From positions 2,439,231 through 2,503,230 of the forward strand of contig NZ_CP037422.1 in assembly GCF_007748175.1 (NCBI RefSeq): DNA of 64,000 bases. The letters are read 5' to 3'. Below are positions 18,586 through 28,563 of this stretch, one piece after another. Position numbers and translations under genes: made by a program. Below the pieces are notes generated by a model. That model made no database searches and was not told where the DNA came from. It saw nothing but the letters and a program-made list of their open reading frames with translations. Positions within the stretch are counted from its first letter, which is position 1; every line of letters begins with the position of its first letter. The stretch comes from Gimesia aquarii (lineage in GTDB: Bacteria; Planctomycetota; Planctomycetia; Planctomycetales; Planctomycetaceae).

Positions 18586-19268
18586 AACAGCGTTTTCTGT
18601 TCCTGGATGGGCGCAATACATTCAGGAGAATCATGGGCCACTTTATTCACATAGGAACTGACTGGAAACGCCTCCATTTCCTCTGCTGGAAAAGTCTGCA
18701 GCAAACTCTCCAACTGCGGAATGGGCGTGCGTTCCGAACTCAGCCAACGATTAAATTGATTTGGCTCCAGAATCACGGGCATGCGGGGATGAATTGATTC
18801 TAACAACGCATTTGCCGTAGTCGTTAACACAGAGCAAGTCTCTAATTCAGTACCATCGGGCCCCTGCCATTGCTCCCATAATCCGGCCATCGCGAACAAC
18901 GGTGCCTCTTTCAAACGTACACACATCGCCTGTTTCGAACGATTTCCCGCGCTCTTCCATTCGTAAAAGCCATTCGCGGGAATTAGACATCTGCGATAGC
19001 GAAACGCGCCTTTGAAACTCGGTTTTGTAGCAGCGGTTTCCGAACGTGCATTAATCATCGCCTGTCCCGAAGCGGGATCTTTAGACCAGCCGGGAATCAA
19101 ACCCCACTGAAAATGATTTACTTGAAAACCATCCCGGCTATTTGTGATTGCTAAGACAGGCTGTGAAGGAGCAATGTTAAAACGAGGAGAGATCCGAGGA
19201 AATCGTACCATTTGGAACAATCTCATGATCTCTTCATCAGGCGAAAATAAGAAAAATCGTGCACACAT
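18582..19268 (-). CDS. yedK: SOS response-associated (SRAP/YedK/HMCES) protein
   Basis: A 228-aa SRAP-domain protein. The catalytic Cys is residue 2 after initiator removal (MCARFFLFSP), and the other active-site residues are visible: Asn in MINARSETAA, Glu in ANGFYEWK and His in IHPRMPVIL. This family forms a thiazolidine crosslink to abasic sites in single-stranded DNA, shielding them at replication forks. All key residues being present suggests an active protein. It converges with the HAD gene so tightly that the stop codons overlap. Confidence 0.93.
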   Translation of the reverse strand: MCARFFLFSPDEEIMRLFQMVRFPRISPRFNIAPSQPVLAITNSRDGFQVNHFQWGLIPGWSKDPASGQAMINARSETAATKPSFKGAFRYRRCLIPANGFYEWKSAGNRSKQAMCVRLKEAPLFAMAGLWEQWQGPDGTELETCSVLTTTANALLESIHPRMPVILEPNQFNRWLSSERTPIPQLESLLQTFPAEEMEAFPVSSYVNKVAHDSPECIAPIQEQKTLF

Positions 19269-19417
19269 ACTCTCAATTTGCCTTCTCTTGTCTTGTGTAA
19301 ACTCTATGATGTTCTTTGAAATGAACGCAAAACAGTTTAATTGATTTCAAACTGAATCACCATCCCACAGTCATCAGACATCACTCTCACGTTTGAACTT
19401 TTACAGGAATGTATGGA

Positions 19418-20371
19418 ATGCCCCCCTTGCGAAATATTGGAACGACGGAGATTCAAATTACACCCATCGCGATGGGATGCTGGCCGATTTCCGGAGTCAC
19501 AAGTGTTGATGTCACCGAACAGGCAAGTCTGGCGACGTTAAATGCAGCTCTTGATTCCGGCATCAATTTTTTTGATACCGCTTATTGCTATGGCTATGAT
19601 GGTGAAAGCGAACGCTTGATAGCAAAAGCACTAGGAGAGAAACGAGACCAGATTGTAATCGCTACTAAAGGTGGCATCCATTGGGCTGGTACAAAACAAA
19701 TACGAGATGCATCACCAGCACGAATCAAACAGGAATGTGATGAAAGTCTGAAGAGACTGCAGACAGACCGAGTGGAACTTTACTATTTACATGGTCCCGA
19801 TCCTGAAATTCCCGTAAGTGAATCAGCGGGCGCCTTCAAAGAATTACTGGATGCCGGAAAAATTCTGTCTGTTGGGGTTTCAAATTTTACGCTGGAACAG
19901 CTTCAGGAATTCGCGGCGGTCTGTCCGATCTCGGCTTATCAACCGCGGTACAACATGCTGCAACGCGATATTGAACAAGACCGTTTGCCGTGGTGCATCG
20001 AGAACGATGTTTCTGTCATGGTTTATTGGCCTCTCATGAAAGGATTACTGGCCGGTAAACTTCCACGCGATCATCAGTTCGCACCGGAAGATGGCAGACA
20101 AAAATATCCCATGTTTCATGGAGCAGAGTGGGAAAAAAATCAGGACTTTATCGATCAATTGCGAATATTAGCAGAAGAGTTACAACGCACAATCGCTCAA
20201 ATTGTGATCAGTTGGACGATTCAACAGACGGGCATCACGTGTGCGTTATGTGGCGCAAAACGACCTGAGCAAATCGAAGAAAACGCACAAGCAATGAACT
20301 TTGAGCTGTCACCTTTACAAATCGAATCCATTGACCGTTTGATTAAACAACGTGGCACGATTCATTCCTAA
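19418..20371 (+). CDS. Aldo/keto reductase
   Basis: A 317-aa NADPH-dependent oxidoreductase with the (beta/alpha)8 AKR fold. The catalytic tetrad can be seen: Asp and Tyr in INFFDTAYCYGYDGESERLI, Lys in IVIATKGGIHW, and His in VELYYLHGPDPE. The NADP-site helix near the C-terminus is ITCALCGAKRPEQIEENAQA. I prefer ATG 19418, which has AGGA about eight bases upstream, to the in-frame ATG 19409, which would sit directly against that site. The substrate is unknown. Confidence 0.9.
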   Translation: MPPLRNIGTTEIQITPIAMGCWPISGVTSVDVTEQASLATLNAALDSGINFFDTAYCYGYDGESERLIAKALGEKRDQIVIATKGGIHWAGTKQIRDASPARIKQECDESLKRLQTDRVELYYLHGPDPEIPVSESAGAFKELLDAGKILSVGVSNFTLEQLQEFAAVCPISAYQPRYNMLQRDIEQDRLPWCIENDVSVMVYWPLMKGLLAGKLPRDHQFAPEDGRQKYPMFHGAEWEKNQDFIDQLRILAEELQRTIAQIVISWTIQQTGITCALCGAKRPEQIEENAQAMNFELSPLQIESIDRLIKQRGTIHS

Positions 20372-20394
20372 TAATGAATCGTGCTTTCATGGAG

Positions 20395-21060
20395 TTATGG
20401 AAGTGTTAAACCTTCTCGAATCGAATAACGGGCTAATTCCACTCGATCATGAATTCCCAACTTATGCATAATGCGATATTTGTGGCTATCAATGGATTTC
20501 TCAGAGAGATGCATGGAGCGAGCGACTTCTTTGACACTTTTCCCTCGCGCCAAATGTCTGAGCACTTCGATCTGACGGGATGTCAAGGATGTGAGCATAC
20601 TCTCGGACTGAATTGAGTAGCAATTCTTTTTGTGGTCAAAGATCAGTCGTTCCTGAACTGGCTGCGAAAAGCAATATTCGCCTCGAGCGGCTTTCCTGAT
20701 TGCGTGAATCAAAGACTCAATCGGTTCCCCTTTTAATAGATAGCCAACCGCGTTGACTCTTAAAGCCAGGTCAATGAAAATATCAGAGAGATAGCCTGTC
20801 AGGAAAATCATTTTTGTGTTTTTTAATCTTGTCGAAATTTCTTCGGCAATATCAAATGATCCACGACCTGGCAACTCAACATCCAAGATGACAACATCAG
20901 GTTGAGTTTCGAGAACCAGAGCAAGTCCCTCATCAGCATTCGCTGCCGATCCTACGACTTCAATTCCTGAGTCTTTCTGAAAGCGTGAAGCCAACGAATC
21001 TACAAGCATTAGATGGTCATCTACCAAAACAACGCGTATCAGATCAGTCGAAGTAAGCAT
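20395..21060 (-). CDS. NarL/LuxR-family response regulator
   Basis: A 221-aa two-component regulator. The receiver domain has the acidic pair D14/D15 (VLVDDH), the phospho-acceptor D60 (VVILDVELPG), Thr in FLTGYLSD and Lys in GYLLKGEP. The C-terminal LuxR helix-turn-helix spans about residues 155-217 (LTSRQIEVLRHLARGKSVKEVA). No histidine kinase gene is adjacent. The only neighbour on the same strand is an 84-aa DHp-like protein 75 bases upstream in transcription order, which makes an unusual pair. Confidence 0.93.
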   Translation of the reverse strand: MLTSTDLIRVVLVDDHLMLVDSLASRFQKDSGIEVVGSAANADEGLALVLETQPDVVILDVELPGRGSFDIAEEISTRLKNTKMIFLTGYLSDIFIDLALRVNAVGYLLKGEPIESLIHAIRKAARGEYCFSQPVQERLIFDHKKNCYSIQSESMLTSLTSRQIEVLRHLARGKSVKEVARSMHLSEKSIDSHKYRIMHKLGIHDRVELARYSIREGLTLP

Positions 21061-21135
21061 AGTGGCCCCCGATAAAAATAGTACTGAGAATTTATAGACA
21101 TCAATTAACTAATGGTTCAATCTACATTCCGCTTT

Positions 21136-21390
21136 TTATTGTTTCTGAGTTCCTTCTAAAAGAGTGTTACATTTCGTAGAAAGTTCTCGAATTTGATTTG
21201 CTGCCGCTTCCACTAAAGGATCTAGATCTTTTAATACACTAGCCAGTTCAGCTTTGATTTCTTCTGAGGGTAATACCCCCATGTAATCATGCTGACACCG
21301 CAATACTGTCAAAAAATTATTTAACTGATGACAAGTCTTCCTAACCTCTTGTGCAAACTCAAAGTCATCCTCTCGATGTGTTTGCGTCAT
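21136..21390 (-). CDS. 84-aa protein resembling an isolated histidine-kinase DHp (H-box) helix pair
   Basis: A small predicted two-helix protein. The first helix contains RKTCHQLNNFLTVLRCQ, close to the H-box HxxNN-L pattern of HisKA-type dimerisation domains, with candidate phospho-His H21. The second helix is LASVLKDLDPLVEAAANQIRELS. There is no ATP-binding domain, and the next upstream 780 bases hold none either. It precedes the LuxR-type regulator on the same strand with 75 bases between. Possible roles are a histidine phosphotransfer protein or a decoy. This is inference from the motif and neighbourhood only. The start ATG lacks a strong ribosome site. Confidence 0.6.
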   Translation of the reverse strand: MTQTHREDDFEFAQEVRKTCHQLNNFLTVLRCQHDYMGVLPSEEIKAELASVLKDLDPLVEAAANQIRELSTKCNTLLEGTQKQ

Positions 21391-22172
21391 AGGTTTTCAA
21401 TTCATATTTTTTTGATAAGGTGAAACTACTAATTATATCAGCATGAATTACTATCAGACTGAACGTAATCCTCTGACTTCATGATGAGAAATGTTGAATC
21501 GTTCAGCATGAAAGGACAAATGTGTTTCCAGATAGATTAAAAGCAGAGGTGCAAAACTGTAAAAATGAATCATTACCTATAACTCACGTATACCAATAGT
21601 AAACGATCTGGATTCAATTACTCAACAGCAAGTTTTGATTAATGTCAAATTCGATTTTCTCTAAGACTATAGCGCCACTGGCTCAAAAGGGTAATTAAAA
21701 TGAAAAGTGCATATCTCGATATTCAGAGCTGATTATCTTGTTTCAAAACTTCTCATCAAGAACACAGCGATCTCTCTTTTTTAAGAACAAAGTGGAGGTT
21801 TAACACTCATTTCTTCCAGCAGACAATCATTCACTTCTGCATAATAGTTATTGTCATGTCGGAGGCATTTCTTACTATCCCTGAAGAGTAATACCTCCAG
21901 CATATTCCTCAAATTCGGAATACATGGCAATCTTCCGGCTAGGGAGTAATTTTTCTTACCAGTATCGTGTTGATATTTTGTCACATCCAATTTTTCGTGA
22001 TCTATGTTCTAAATGCACAACAATTTGAAAACGCATTTTCCGCTTTTCAAATGAAGGTGTTGATTTCAGTCATCAACATCAGAGTTGAAAAAGTGAACAT
22101 AATATTCTCGAAATACCGAACAAGAATCGATTTATAGAATTTAAATGATTCTCAGGAAACAGGAACGCGATA
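21391..22172. other. AT-rich intergenic region
   Basis: Nearly 800 bases between the divergent 84-aa gene and cheX. A 69-codon open frame on the minus strand (21781-21990) shows no recognisable features and I do not call it. A 9-bp inverted repeat (22023-22031 / 22044-22052, ATTTGAAAA...TTTTCAAAT) lies 120 bases upstream of cheX and might be a terminator or operator. Confidence 0.5.
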
Positions 22173-22661
22173 ATGACATCAACTGCTACAGGTAAATCGG
22201 AACTCACTGCTGAATTTGTGAATCCCATCATCAGCTCAACAGTTTCTGTTTTTGAGATGATGCTGGAATGCACGCCAAAACGGACAGGATTGAGTTTAAA
22301 GGCAGATCATATCCCCCAACATGAACTAAGCGCAGTCATTGGAATTTCGGGAAAAGCAGCCGGAACTCTTGTTCTGAGTTTATCTAAAAGTGTTGGCATT
22401 GGAGTATTAGATCGACTCGTTGGAATTTCAACAGACGAAATTAACGATGAGGTCTGCGATGCAGTTTGCGAATTAGCAAACATGATTGCAGGGTCAGCAA
22501 AAGCTCAACTTGAGCATCTGGAAGCATCAATCAGTATCCCCAATATTATCACCGGAATAGGACACACGGTACATTACCCTTCTAACGTAATTCCAATTTG
22601 TATTGCATTCGATTCCGAGATTGGAACATTCACAATTGAAGCAGGGTTTTCTGATAAATAA
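22173..22661 (+). CDS. cheX: CheX-like chemotaxis phosphatase
   Basis: A 162-aa CheX/CheC-family protein. The N-terminal FVNPIISSTVSVFEMML and the helix ...CELANMIAGSAKAQL carry the catalytic pair E100 and N103 expected for CheY-P phosphatases. The Gly-rich strand GISGKAAGTLVLSL is also typical. It is followed 64 bases later by a CheY-like receiver, its probable partner. No flagellar or MCP gene is near, so the pair may serve a signalling pathway other than swimming. An AGGAAC site sits just upstream of the ATG. Confidence 0.87.
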   Translation: MTSTATGKSELTAEFVNPIISSTVSVFEMMLECTPKRTGLSLKADHIPQHELSAVIGISGKAAGTLVLSLSKSVGIGVLDRLVGISTDEINDEVCDAVCELANMIAGSAKAQLEHLEASISIPNIITGIGHTVHYPSNVIPICIAFDSEIGTFTIEAGFSDK

Positions 22662-22725
22662 AACACTGATTTTACTCTAACTTGTTTTGAACGACTTACT
22701 GACTTAAAAAATAAAGGCCATTCCA

Positions 22726-23091
22726 ATGAAAGTTTTACTTGTTGATGACTCTGGGACAATGAGAACGATCCAAAAGCGTTGCTTGTTGAAATTGAACATT
22801 GAAGATGTGACAGAAGCAGAAGATGGAGTTCAAGCATTAGAATGCTTTGAAGCCGCCACATTCGATATCGTACTCAGCGACTGGAACATGCCGAATATGG
22901 ACGGACTTCAACTCCTGAAAGAAATTCGCCAGCGTAACAAAGACATTCCTGTGATCATGATTACAACCGAAGCAGAACGTGCACGCGTTGTCACCGCGAT
23001 TCAGGCTGGTGTTTCTGACTATCTTGTCAAACCGTTTACACCAGACAGTTTGAAAAGTAAGTTGGAACGCTGGGTTACATCAAACGCATAG
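22726..23091 (+). CDS. CheY-like single-domain response regulator
   Basis: A 121-aa receiver domain without an output domain. The acidic pair is D7/D8 (LLVDDSGTMR), the phosphorylation site D52 (VLSDWNMPNMDG), followed by MITTEAE (Thr switch) and YLVKPFTPD (Lys). The SDWNMP form is the one seen in chemotaxis CheY. It is likely dephosphorylated by the CheX encoded just upstream. The HDOD-GGDEF gene begins 142 bases downstream. Confidence 0.93.
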   Translation: MKVLLVDDSGTMRTIQKRCLLKLNIEDVTEAEDGVQALECFEAATFDIVLSDWNMPNMDGLQLLKEIRQRNKDIPVIMITTEAERARVVTAIQAGVSDYLVKPFTPDSLKSKLERWVTSNA

Positions 23092-23233
23092 TGTAGTTCA
23101 GGGATGCAGTGATTGATCAGACGTAGTATCACTTCTAATCTGCTCGAAGTAATCCAGAGCCAGCTAGAAAGATTCTTGTTCTGAAAACGACCACATTTTT
23201 CATTGAATTGCATTGCCAAAAAGGTTTTAGATA

Positions 23234-25207
23234 ATGATTTCTCCTGAAAAAATTTGGTCTTCAGATCAATTACCGACCTTACCTGCAGTCGCTGTAAAAT
23301 TATTGGAACTTTCGAAAGATTCTGATACCGATATCAAAGATGTGATTGAGACGATCAAAGCCGATCCAGCAATCACTGCAAAAATTTTGAAAGCCAGTAA
23401 TTCTTCGTTCTTTAGTTTAAGATCCGAATGCAAAGGTATTGAGCGCGCTGTTCCTCTCTTGGGAACAATGGTTGTCACCTCGCTCGCGTTGAGCTTTTCT
23501 CTCTCGGAATCGGCAATCACTGAAGGTCCACTCAAATCGCGGTTCGATTCCTATTGGAAGCAGTCTATAGTCCAATCAGCGGCAGCAGAATTACTAGCCG
23601 CAAAACTGGGAAATGAATTACAACATGACAGCTTCCTGATTGGTTTGCTTCAGGACATTGGCCATCTCGCTATGCTGAGATCCATTCCCGATGAGCTTGT
23701 GAAGGTCTTGGAACAGGCCGAAGAACAACAAAGAGACACCGCAGAACTTGAAACAGAGATGCTGGGCATCAATCATGCTGAAGTCGGTGTGAAAATGATG
23801 GAACGCTGGCAGATGTCAGAACAGTTCAAAACAGCGATTCGACATCATCATGATACCGTTGAAGAACTGCAGGCACTCAAATCCGATCCCGAATTTAATG
23901 CGATTATTACGATCGCCACATCAGCTGCCATCGGAGACTATTTCTGTTCTCCCAACAGTGGTCTCGCCTTGCAGCGTCTTCAAGATCTGACTACTGAATT
24001 CTTTGAGATGCCCCACAATGATCTGCACGGTTTCCTTGAAAGCGTCCAGGCACGGTTCGAAGAAGCCGCTCAGGTGTTCCAGGTCAACATGGATGATATC
24101 GGATCACCTTACGAAATTATGGCCACCGCCAACGAACAATTAGTCCGATTGACTATGAAAGCTCAGGTTGATTCTACCCAGGCTTCTGCGCGTCAAGCAG
24201 TGATCGAAGAACAAAAGGTACAACTGGAAACAGAAAATAAACAGTTACAGAGTAAAGCCGTTCATGACCCTCTGACAAAAGTCTATAATCGAAGCTTTTT
24301 CAATGAAGCGTTCGAAAAGGAAATTTATAATTGTGCACGCACAGCAACACCGATCGGAATTGTGTTTGCGGATATTGATCATTTTAAACAATTAAATGAC
24401 ACTTATGGCCACCAGTTTGGTGACCTGGTATTGCAGCGCGTTGCTAAAGTTGCCGATGAGTCGACACGCCGTTCTGACGTCTTTTGCCGTTATGGTGGTG
24501 AAGAATTCGTTGTGATGGTCAGCAATCCTACAGAAAATGGTATTCGGGAATTAGCAGAAAGAATACGTACTCTGATTGAAAACGAAGTGATCGAATTTGA
24601 AGGAAAACAAGTACCAATCACAGCCAGTTTGGGTGCAGTCGTCGGCATTCCAACTCGTAACACAGCAGGCTTGGCAGAACGACTGATCGCTGAAGCAGAC
24701 GAAGCGATGTACGAATCCAAAGCAAACGGAAGAAACCAGGTACATGTCCGCTCTATCATTAGAAAAGCAGATCGGGAACTTCAGCAATTGGTCAAACGTT
24801 CCCGATTTAGTCGCTGGCTGGTCACCAAGAAGATTTTCGATATTCCTACGATTTCCAAAGCACTTCTGAAATGCCCTAAACAAGGACCACTCGTTAAGCT
24901 TGGTGAACTTGCCATTGCAGAAAAGTTACTCACGGCTGAAGAAGTCTCCCAAATTCTGAATCTTCAAAAAGAAAATGGCCAACGATTTGGCGAAATTGCG
25001 ATTCAGCAGAAATTGCTCACTCAAGAACAGGTTGCCTATATCCTTGCTTTACAGATCGAACCACCAATCGCTCTGGGCAAAACCTTAATCACACTGGAGC
25101 TTCTGGAGAGCACTCATACTGCCGAATTGGTTAAACAGTACCTCGCAGAGACGAAGGACAGCGCGGCCCCGATTGAAGAACGTCACCAGGAACCTGTAAA
25201 ATCATAA
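23234..25207 (+). CDS. HDOD-GGDEF diguanylate cyclase with C-terminal helical repeats
   Basis: A 657-aa three-part protein. An HDOD domain occupies about residues 10-210 (LPTLPAVAVKLLELS, IKADPAITAKILKASNSSFFSLR, IGLLQDIGHLAML). A helix (EQKVQLETENKQLQSKAV) leads into a GGDEF domain, about residues 340-510, with an intact GGEEF active site and an RxxD inhibitory site (RRSD) five residues before it, so c-di-GMP synthesis with product feedback is predicted. The last 110 residues hold two similar helical segments (LGELAIAEKLLTAEEVSQILNLQ and the following FGEIAIQQKLLTQEQVAYILALQ), akin to the helices at the N-terminus of GspE/PilB-type proteins. It forms a signalling group with CheX and CheY. 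Confidence 0.92.
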   Translation: MISPEKIWSSDQLPTLPAVAVKLLELSKDSDTDIKDVIETIKADPAITAKILKASNSSFFSLRSECKGIERAVPLLGTMVVTSLALSFSLSESAITEGPLKSRFDSYWKQSIVQSAAAELLAAKLGNELQHDSFLIGLLQDIGHLAMLRSIPDELVKVLEQAEEQQRDTAELETEMLGINHAEVGVKMMERWQMSEQFKTAIRHHHDTVEELQALKSDPEFNAIITIATSAAIGDYFCSPNSGLALQRLQDLTTEFFEMPHNDLHGFLESVQARFEEAAQVFQVNMDDIGSPYEIMATANEQLVRLTMKAQVDSTQASARQAVIEEQKVQLETENKQLQSKAVHDPLTKVYNRSFFNEAFEKEIYNCARTATPIGIVFADIDHFKQLNDTYGHQFGDLVLQRVAKVADESTRRSDVFCRYGGEEFVVMVSNPTENGIRELAERIRTLIENEVIEFEGKQVPITASLGAVVGIPTRNTAGLAERLIAEADEAMYESKANGRNQVHVRSIIRKADRELQQLVKRSRFSRWLVTKKIFDIPTISKALLKCPKQGPLVKLGELAIAEKLLTAEEVSQILNLQKENGQRFGEIAIQQKLLTQEQVAYILALQIEPPIALGKTLITLELLESTHTAELVKQYLAETKDSAAPIEERHQEPVKS

Positions 25208-25388
25208 GCACAATCTAAAATCACGCCGACCTAGAGATTGTACACTGCCACTGATCATGCCATAATCCACGATTTTATTAAACGACTATGAATAAGACTG
25301 AATCTTATTCACATAATACAAGCCGGAAACGGATTTCGGATTTTAAACTGATAACAATAATCCCCTTAAAATACGGAGGGCGATTGAG

Positions 25389-26825
25389 ATGAACTTAATC
25401 GCTGGTACACACGCGCAACTGGAAGCCACATATCTGGTATCAACAACGGAAGCGCCACACGACGATCATCATGCAACCGCAGAACCACCTGCCTTTTACA
25501 GCGTGATTCCCTTTGCTGCTCTGCTGTTATGTATTGCCTTTCTCCCCTTAATTCATAAAACGGAAGAATGGTGGGAACATAATAAAAACCGTCTGCTGGT
25601 TGCCGTCAGTCTGGGGCTGGTCACTTTACTCTACTATACGTTCCTGTACGGTCATGGAGTGGTTGACCACGGGACGCATGAACTATCTGAGCCTGGAATT
25701 CCCGCAGCCATCGTTGTTCTTAAAAATGCTTTATTGGTCGAGTACGTTCCGTTTATTGCACTCTTGTTTAGTCTGTATGTCATCAGTGGAGGGATTGCCT
25801 TTAACGGCCATCTTGTCGGCCGCCCTGCCTTGAATACAGGTATCATCGCCATCGGTGGCGCCATTGCCAGTTTTATTGGAACCACGGGCGCTGCGATGTT
25901 ACTCATTCGCCCACTCTTAAAAGCAAATGAAAAACGCGATTACGTTGCGCATACGGTAATCTTCTTTATTTTTGTGGTTTGTAATACGGGCGGCTGTTTG
26001 CTGCCCATTGGCGATCCACCATTATTTTTAGGTTTTCTCAGAGGTGTTCCCTTTACCTGGACACTTTCTCTCTGGCCCATGTGGCTGGCGATGAACCTTG
26101 CTCTACTGGTGATTTATTTTCTGTTCGATACAGTGCGCTACAAAAAAGAAAACAAGGAAAAAGTCGAAGCGCCACCTGAAACAATTGAATCATTTTCACT
26201 CAGAGGAGGTATTAACTTCCTCTGGTTGCTCCTGGTGATCTTCTGTGTCGCGCTGTTTGATCCCTCCAAGCCTGTCCCCGGCACAGAGTGGCACGCTCCG
26301 CATTTCTTTCGCGAAGTCTGCATGTTTGTGCTTGCAGGAGTTTCACTCGTAACGACTTCAAAAAGTATACGCGAACAAAACTCCTTCAACTACGATGCGA
26401 TTTTGGAAGTCGCAGCCCTGTTTGTCGGTATCTTTATTTGTATGCAGGCTCCCGTACAGATCTTGAATGTCAATGGTGCTTCATTGGGAATTGATTCTCC
26501 CTGGAAATTTTATTGGGCAACTGGCATTCTCTCCAGCTTTCTCGATAATGCCCCCACCTATGTCGTCTTCTTTGAAACAGCGAAAGCCGCCGGTACAAAT
26601 GGTGCAGCTGTTGCGGGAGTCAATGAGATCTCACTGGTTGCCATCAGTTTGGGAGCTGTCTTTATGGGAGCGATGACTTACATTGGCAATGGCCCCAACT
26701 TCATGGTCAAAGCCATTGCCGAAAAGAATAACATTCGCATGCCCAGCTTCTTTGGATTTATGGCCTATAGCTGTGCGGTTTTGCTGCCACTCTCAGTGGC
26801 TCTAACCTTCATATTCCTGGTCTGA
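25389..26825 (+). CDS. Sodium:proton antiporter of the ion transporter (NhaD/ArsB/CitM-like) superfamily
   Basis: A 478-aa polytopic membrane protein with about 12 hydrophobic segments. Conserved re-entrant-like motifs of the superfamily are present: [19 protein letters not shown] in the first half and [20 protein letters not shown] in the second. A His/Asp-rich stretch ([10 protein letters not shown]) near the N-terminus lies outside the membrane. The exchanged ion is not fixed by sequence; Na+/H+ exchange is the usual annotation. It has an AGGGCG site before the ATG. A hairpin terminator shared with the convergent SGNH gene lies downstream. Confidence 0.85.
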   Translation: MNLIAGTHAQLEATYLVSTTEAPHDDHHATAEPPAFYSVIPFAALLLCIAFLPLIHKTEEWWEHNKNRLLVAVSLGLVTLLYYTFLYGHGVVDHGTHELSEPGIPAAIVVLKNALLVEYVPFIALLFSLYVISGGIAFNGHLVGRPALNTGIIAIGGAIASFIGTTGAAMLLIRPLLKANEKRDYVAHTVIFFIFVVCNTGGCLLPIGDPPLFLGFLRGVPFTWTLSLWPMWLAMNLALLVIYFLFDTVRYKKENKEKVEAPPETIESFSLRGGINFLWLLLVIFCVALFDPSKPVPGTEWHAPHFFREVCMFVLAGVSLVTTSKSIREQNSFNYDAILEVAALFVGIFICMQAPVQILNVNGASLGIDSPWKFYWATGILSSFLDNAPTYVVFFETAKAAGTNGAAVAGVNEISLVAISLGAVFMGAMTYIGNGPNFMVKAIAEKNNIRMPSFFGFMAYSCAVLLPLSVALTFIFLV

Positions 26826-26908
26826 TCTCACTGGTCAGAAAGCAACCGCTCAGAGTCGCAACGTTGCCGCGTGCAAGAGGTCAGTTTACGAAATTGCACC
26901 AATAAAAA

Positions 26909-26938
26909 ACAGCCTGAAGTGTATCGACTTCAGGCTGT
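26909..26938 (-). terminator. Intrinsic terminator between converging genes
   Basis: A 12-bp perfect stem (ACAGCCTGAAGT / ACTTCAGGCTGT) with a 6-base loop. On the minus strand it is followed by a run of T (complement of AATAAAAA), so it mainly ends the SGNH gene transcript, and may also stop the antiporter transcript. Confidence 0.85.
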
Positions 26939-26980
26939 GATCGCTTTCTTAAAGTATCTGTAGCTTGGTCCCCATCAGAA

Positions 26981-28384
26981 TCATTTTTTCTTCTTTTGAG
27001 CGACCACTTTTTTCAAGACATACTTGCGAGCGACCGGCTGATTGGCCTTGAAGATTTTATCCTCTAATGCCAGACTGGCAGCCTCGCTTTCTTGAATCGT
27101 TTTTTCTTGACTTTTAAGCTGCATTTCCAGTTTTTTCAGTCGAGCTGCTTTCTGCTCATCCTTCTGACCGGTCTGCGCATCCAGTTCTCGCTTGATACGT
27201 GCATACGTCTGAAACGCGCGCCAACTGTTGCGTTTGTTCTTAACAGGACCATCGTTTCGTTCTTTATTCAACAACGCCACTTCCATTGCCTGTTGGTACT
27301 GTGGTGTTTTCGCGTTACTTTGCAACTCGATATGACGTGCTAATGCGATGTTCGAATACTGCCCCACTACTTGACCATCAATCGAAAGCTCATAACGGCC
27401 CGCCGGGAGATTATGAATCGATAATGATTCCTGGCTCATCCGATGGCCGAGCTTCGTTAACTCGGCACCCAGTTGCGCCTCTGCTGGAACAACCCAGGGT
27501 AGGCTCTTCGACAGCCAGGTGAAGGAGACACCATCTTCGTTAAACTTCAGATCGGTGAGTTTGCCACCTCTGGCAGTGGCTGTTGGCTCACCATTGGCTT
27601 TTTTACTGATGTTAATTCGAGACACCTGTCGTTGAACGTTCATGTCTGACAGCAGAGCATAAGCCATCACAACCTGTCCCGGGGGATCGGGATGCACGGC
27701 GTCTTCAATGATTGTAAACGTGGGGTCCTTCTGGCGCGCTATCAACGTGATGTTATTCAGCGGGCTATACATGTCAACAAAACCAAAGCCCGATTCGGCT
27801 GCTACCTCGCGCAACCAGGTTCCATAATAGGCTAATACAGAGTTATATAATTCGACACTTGCCGGATTCCGCTTTCTTTTCTCCAGTCGCGCGGCCCGTG
27901 CATCAAACATGGTGGGAGTCATCAAAATCGGCTGCGCACCAATCGATTCGATTTTTGTGATCAGCTCCTTCATATCTTTGTAATAGGTCTGGAAGATCGC
28001 CTCATTGAAAGGTTGATACTGACCGTCATTCATTCCCAGTAAAATAGTCACATACTTTGGTTTGTAGGCAGCCACATCACGATCGAACCGAGCTAGCGCA
28101 TCCCAGGCTTTGGCTCCTCCCACTCCGGCGTTATGAAACTTCAAACGCATATGGGGATATCGTGTATAGAAAAAGTCTTCCACATACTGAGTATAGAGAC
28201 ATTGATGTGTGATACTGTCTCCCAAAAAGACAATGGAATCTCCAGACTTCAAATCTAACTTTGCAAGTGGCGTCTTATGTACCTGTTGTTGTGCTTCCTG
28301 CGCCTGTGCTACATTGAAGGCTTGTGAAAACAAAATCAATGCCACCACACAGACCAGTTTTTTTCTGATCAGAGAATAACTCAT
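26981..28384 (-). CDS. Exported SGNH/GDSL-family hydrolase
   Basis: A 467-aa esterase-like protein. It begins with a signal peptide (KKLVCVVALILFSQAFNVAQA). The SGNH blocks are: block I IVFLGDSITHQ with the Ser nucleophile, block II GVGGAKAWD, block III ILLGMNDGQ, and block V EDAVHPDPPG with the catalytic Asp and His. After about residue 240 comes a second region ending in a coiled-coil (LKKLEMQLKSQEKTIQESEA) and a Lys-rich tail. Planctomycetes encode many such proteins, usually linked to deacetylation of polysaccharides; the substrate here is unknown. Confidence 0.87.
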   Translation of the reverse strand: MSYSLIRKKLVCVVALILFSQAFNVAQAQEAQQQVHKTPLAKLDLKSGDSIVFLGDSITHQCLYTQYVEDFFYTRYPHMRLKFHNAGVGGAKAWDALARFDRDVAAYKPKYVTILLGMNDGQYQPFNEAIFQTYYKDMKELITKIESIGAQPILMTPTMFDARAARLEKRKRNPASVELYNSVLAYYGTWLREVAAESGFGFVDMYSPLNNITLIARQKDPTFTIIEDAVHPDPPGQVVMAYALLSDMNVQRQVSRINISKKANGEPTATARGGKLTDLKFNEDGVSFTWLSKSLPWVVPAEAQLGAELTKLGHRMSQESLSIHNLPAGRYELSIDGQVVGQYSNIALARHIELQSNAKTPQYQQAMEVALLNKERNDGPVKNKRNSWRAFQTYARIKRELDAQTGQKDEQKAARLKKLEMQLKSQEKTIQESEAASLALEDKIFKANQPVARKYVLKKVVAQKKKK

Positions 28385-28563
28385 GGTGTTTCCCTTCGTT
28401 CGAATATAGAAAAAAAATTGTCTGCCACAATCAGCAACAGACAGAGGAACTCAAATCGAGTTTCTCTACTGTCCACTGCAGGTTACGATTTTGCAAGTGA
28501 AAGCTCTCTCTGGAGTCCTAATTTAGACTGATTTGGGAACCAGCAAACGGACAATAGAAAAAC

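Noticed and set aside
21781-21990. 69-codon minus frame in the cheX upstream spacer
   Set aside because: No ribosome site and no similarity that I recognise; composition typical of AT-rich non-coding DNA.
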